Of a stretch of DNA of 6,784 nucleotides, positions 4,279-6,784 are shown piece by piece. The position numbers and the translations under genes were made by a program. Positions within the stretch are counted from its first letter, which is position 1; each line of letters begins with the position of its first letter. A model generated the notes under the pieces. The model did no database searches. It had not been told where the DNA came from and saw only the letters and a list, made by a program, of their open reading frames with translations. Origin of the DNA: Acidimangrovimonas sp. (GTDB lineage: Bacteria; Pseudomonadota; Alphaproteobacteria; Rhodobacterales; Rhodobacteraceae); the NCBI GenBank assembly GCA_030147905.1, contig JASBUM010000067.1:1-6784 (forward strand), in the 5' to 3' direction.

Positions 4279-5157
4279 TCAGTCCGAATGGGTCCCGTGG
4301 ACCCGGCCGTCCACCATCTTGGTGAAGGGGACGAAATTGATGATCGCGCCGTGGTAGATATCCGAACGCACCACCGCGAACTTGCCGCCCGCGACGGGCC
4401 TCTTCTCGACCTTCAGGACATGCTGCGCACCCGGCGGGCCGACCGGGATCACCATGACGCCGCCCGGCCGCAACTGTTGTAGCAGCGGCGGCGGAATATG
4501 GTCGATCCCCGCGGTAACGATGATCTTGTCGAAGGGCGCATGCTCGGCCCAGCCGTAATAGCCGTCGCCGAACTTGCGCCGGATCGCGCCATATTCGGTA
4601 TAGCCGCGGGCGATCAGATTTTCATAGACGCGCCCCGTGCGCTCGAAGAGCGGGCGAATGATCTCGATGGTGAAGATCCGGTCGGTCAGGTAGCGCAGAT
4701 AGGCCGACTGATAACCTGATCCGGTCCCGATCTCGAGCACCTTCTCGCCCGGTTGCGGGTCGATCGTGTTGGTCATCCGCGCCACCGTATGCGGCCCGGT
4801 GATGGTCACGCCGAAGCCGATGTCGAGGTAGTGCCATACATAGGCGCGACCAAGGTTGGCCGCGGTCACGAATTCCTCGCGCGGGGTCAGCAGGAAGGCG
4901 CGTTCGTTGCGCGCGTTCCAGACGTCGTGGCGGGCGATCAGGGCGCGAAATCGGTCGTAGCGCTCTGCGAGAAAGTCGGGATCCTCGCCGCGATGCTTCG
5001 CCATCCAGTCGATATAGGCCGCGCGGTCCGCCATCGGCGGCTGCATCTGCGGCGTATAGGGATCGGGAACGCGATGCGGCGCCAGATGCGCGCGGGCCAC
5101 GACCGGCATGGCCAGCGTGGCCACGGATCCTGCCAGGAAACGACGACGTCTCATCAT
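4279..5157 (-). CDS. Tat-signal-bearing protein-L-isoaspartate O-methyltransferase (PCMT) homologue
   Basis: A 292-residue protein. Residues 3-23 are a twin-arginine signal: an RRRRFLAG motif, a short hydrophobic stretch SVATLAMPVV and an ARA cleavage site before His24. The export and catalytic parts are joined by about 75 residues rich in Arg, Asp and Tyr. The methyltransferase domain spans about 95-285. It has TITGPHTVARMT where PCMTs carry the substrate-facing TISQPxxVAxMT, the SAM loop VLEIGTGSGYQ (140-150), the acidic second motif IFTIEI (161-166), and GDGYYGWAEHAPFDKIIVTA (197-216), a PCMT signature, followed by LLQQLRPGGVMVIPVG. The catalytic core is therefore complete, though the usual Ser of the active-site loop is Thr here. 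Standard PCMTs are about 210 residues and cytosolic, and repair isomerised Asp/Asn with S-adenosylmethionine. An exported form raises the question of methyl-donor supply, so a different substrate is possible. Either ATG (5157 or 5154) could start it. It follows the membrane protein gene by 103 bp on the same strand, probably in one operon. Confidence 0.88.
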   Translation of the reverse strand: MMRRRRFLAGSVATLAMPVVARAHLAPHRVPDPYTPQMQPPMADRAAYIDWMAKHRGEDPDFLAERYDRFRALIARHDVWNARNERAFLLTPREEFVTAANLGRAYVWHYLDIGFGVTITGPHTVARMTNTIDPQPGEKVLEIGTGSGYQSAYLRYLTDRIFTIEIIRPLFERTGRVYENLIARGYTEYGAIRRKFGDGYYGWAEHAPFDKIIVTAGIDHIPPPLLQQLRPGGVMVIPVGPPGAQHVLKVEKRPVAGGKFAVVRSDIYHGAIINFVPFTKMVDGRVHGTHSD

Positions 5158-5187
5158 CCGGTGCCCCCGGTTTGCAATTTCGGCGGC

Positions 5188-5252
5188 CGCCCCTTGCGGG
5201 GCGACGGCGATCTTTTAATCCGGCACGCCCCGGGGGCCGACGGGCGTGCCGG
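5188..5252 (-). other. Two strong hairpins in the spacer upstream of the PCMT-like gene
   Basis: In - strand order, an 11-bp perfect stem (5252-5242 with 5230-5220, 11-base loop) is followed by a 6-bp perfect stem closed by a GCAA tetraloop (5203-5198 with 5193-5188). The first begins eight bases after the upstream stop codon. Neither is followed by a T run on this strand (GATTAAAAGA follows the first). They may act as an attenuator, an mRNA-protecting structure between two co-transcribed genes, or a terminator of the first gene. Next to them lies a 10-bp palindrome, GGCGGCCGCC, at 5182-5191. Confidence 0.5.
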
Positions 5253-5260
5253 GTCCCGGG

Positions 5261-6784
5261 TCAGGCCGACGCGGCGGCCGCGCCGGCGCCCTCGGTCTGC
5301 GTTCGTCCGGCCATCGCCAGAAACGCCGGCGCGGCCAGAAGATAGACCGCAGCCCCAAGGAACAGCACCGCGGACAGCCCGAAGATAACAGAAATCAGCG
5401 GCACCAGCACGGCCCCCACGACCGAGAAGCAGCCGTTGATCCCCCAGGCCCAGACGAAGCTGCGTTCCCGCCCGCGCTGGCTGAGCCAGTTCATCGCCGT
5501 CGCCATGGGGAAACCCATCAGGAAGGCCGCAGGCGCCACCATCAGGAGCGTGGCAAGGATCCGCAGGCCAAGCGGCGCAGCCCCGATCGCATCGAGCGCG
5601 GCCGGCAGCCAGAGCACCATCGACCACAGGACCAGCGCGATCACCGCCAGCGCTATCGGCAGCAGGAGGCGCGCGCGCGGCACGATCCGCTCGGCCACGA
5701 GACTACCAAGCCCGGAGAAGACGAGCATCCCCGAAATCACCGTGGTGGCCGAGATCGTCGGAGAGATCAGCGCGCGGCCGAACCAACTGATGAGCCCCAC
5801 CTCGATGGTGATGTAGCCAAGGCCGAGGCAGCCGAAATAGAGGATGATCGGCGCCAGACGGCCCCGTCCCGCCAGCGCCCGCCTTCCGCCGAAAAGGACA
5901 GGCAGCACGATCAGCGGCGTTGCCGCCAGTGCGGCGACGGCCAGCGTCGCCCACAGGAACAGATAGCCCCAGTCGTCTTGCAAGATGCCCAGCCGGTCCA
6001 GTGTCTTGCCCAGGTCGGACAGGCGCACGTAGCCGGCGAAATAGGGCCGGTCATTGGTCAGCGGCCGGCTCTCGAAGACATACCTGCTGGCGAGGCTGTC
6101 GCCGTTGCCGGTCATCATCGCATGCCAGATCGCACGCGACAGCAGGGTCGACGGCAGGACCGGCGGCGCGTCGCTCGCGGCGGACGGGGCGGGGGCCGTT
6201 GCGCTGACCTGAGCGGTCGCGCTGGCAGCACCGCCCGGGCCGGTCGGATCGGCTGCGCCCGCCACCGGAAGGGATCCCCCGGCGGTGGAGGCCGCGCCGC
6301 CCGGGCCGGTGGGATCCGGGGCACCGGCCTTGGGCAGGGCGGCGGTACCGCTACCCGTCGCGGTGCCGCTGTTGTTGCCCGATGCAGCCGGGATGGCACC
6401 GCCGTTCGCGCCCGCCGCGCCGCCGCCGTTGCCGAAGATCGAGTTGCGATATTTCGCCATCAGTCCCTTGGCCGAAGCCATGTCGAAGACATAGCCGGGC
6501 GAATAGATCTCGTCGAACGAAAGGTCGGTTGTCTGCCGGCGCAGCTTCGTGATGTCGGCGGCGGTGAAGCCACCCTTCTTGTAAAGGACGGTGGCGGTCG
6601 AGAGATAGCTCTGCACGACGAAGAACGACTTCGCCGGATCGCCCCCGGCGGCGCGTGCGCCCGCGGCCATGGTGCGGAAGAACCGGATGACCGACTTCGG
6701 CGGCTCCTGCTTGTTCCATACCGTCACCGACAGGATGCCGCCCGGCGCCAGCGCGCGTATGTAGCTGGCGATCGCCTGTTCGGT
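5261..6784 (-). CDS. Spermidine-synthase-like multi-pass membrane protein, C-terminal part (5' end missing)
   Basis: The frame stays open to the window edge, giving 507 residues. The first visible ones, TEQAIASYIRALAPGGILSV then TVWNKQEPPKS, look like the last part of a Rossmann aminopropyltransferase/methyltransferase fold, so the true start is outside; the in-frame GTG at 6727 lies inside that fold and is not credible as a start. Next come TADITKLRR-like and SFDEIYSPG segments, then a low-complexity Ala/Gly/Pro/Ser/Thr insert (visible residues about 119-209) with a repeated AGAxDPTGPGGAAS, then RPLTNDRPYFAGYVRLSDL, a wording typical of large membrane-bound spermidine-synthase-like proteins. 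About seven membrane segments follow (visible residues about 275-490), including FLMGFPMATAMNWLSQRGRE and FVWAWGINGCFSVVGAVLVP, both typical of this group. Family members often have membrane helices on both sides of the synthase domain, and their reactions are mostly unproven. It probably shares a transcript with the downstream PCMT-like gene. It ends in an Ala-rich tail. Confidence 0.8.
   Translation of the reverse strand, partial: TEQAIASYIRALAPGGILSVTVWNKQEPPKSVIRFFRTMAAGARAAGGDPAKSFFVVQSYLSTATVLYKKGGFTAADITKLRRQTTDLSFDEIYSPGYVFDMASAKGLMAKYRNSIFGNGGGAAGANGGAIPAASGNNSGTATGSGTAALPKAGAPDPTGPGGAASTAGGSLPVAGAADPTGPGGAASATAQVSATAPAPSAASDAPPVLPSTLLSRAIWHAMMTGNGDSLASRYVFESRPLTNDRPYFAGYVRLSDLGKTLDRLGILQDDWGYLFLWATLAVAALAATPLIVLPVLFGGRRALAGRGRLAPIILYFGCLGLGYITIEVGLISWFGRALISPTISATTVISGMLVFSGLGSLVAERIVPRARLLLPIALAVIALVLWSMVLWLPAALDAIGAAPLGLRILATLLMVAPAAFLMGFPMATAMNWLSQRGRERSFVWAWGINGCFSVVGAVLVPLISVIFGLSAVLFLGAAVYLLAAPAFLAMAGRTQTEGAGAAAASA
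6228..6325 (-). repeat. 66-bp-period repeat inside the membrane protein gene
   Basis: Bases 6228-6259 recur with a few changes at 6294-6325, exactly 66 bp (22 codons) apart, so the frame is kept. At protein level it gives AGAPDPTGPGGAAS and AGAADPTGPGGAAS, one change in 14. The core CCGCCCGGGCCGGT is identical in both copies. It lies inside the low-complexity insert. Confidence 0.75.

Overview
This window comes from a GC-rich bacterial chromosome, most likely an alphaproteobacterium of the Rhodobacterales (Paracoccus/Rhodovulum-like). That placement is an inference. It rests on the strong G/C bias at third codon positions, on an ornithine-cyclodeaminase-family protein that closely resembles the iminosuccinate reductase BhcD as I remember it from Paracoccus, and on the overall mix of genes. 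No RNA gene, CRISPR array, transposase or phage gene was recognised.

Layout from left to right: (1) the 3' part of a + strand ornithine cyclodeaminase/mu-crystallin-family gene, probable bhcD, cut by the window start; (2) a convergent 100-bp gap with two GC-rich hairpins; (3) a small - strand EthD-family protein with a plausible promoter; (4) about 730 bp without a convincing gene (1045-1777), holding the ethD promoter, a near-consensus sigma70-type promoter facing right, a large potential RNA stem-loop, two families of short direct repeats and palindromes next to the next gene; (5) a + strand PadR-family regulator starting at a GTG; (6) a - strand YtoQ-family protein convergent with padR, whose last 23 bp are duplicated in tandem; (7) a 330-bp divergent spacer with palindromes; (8) a + strand crotonase/enoyl-CoA hydratase-family gene; (9) a convergent 205-bp gap; (10) a - strand pair: the C-terminal part of a large multi-pass membrane protein of the spermidine-synthase-like type, cut by the window end, followed by a Tat-signal-bearing protein-L-isoaspartate O-methyltransferase homologue.

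The genes do not form one obvious operon, because orientation alternates almost gene by gene. The only likely co-transcribed pair is the spermidine-synthase-like membrane protein and the exported PCMT homologue (103-bp spacer, same strand). PadR, EthD and crotonase proteins all occur in small-molecule or CoA-thioester catabolism, so a PadR-controlled local regulon is possible, but the sequence does not prove it.

The points most worth a second look are the promoter plus structured segment at 1202-1398 (candidate small RNA or long leader), the tandem copy of the ytoQ 3' end that differs only at synonymous positions, the Tat-exported PCMT, and the Ala/Gly/Pro-rich repeat-bearing insert in the membrane protein. 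I saw no clear evidence of a wholly new multi-gene system.
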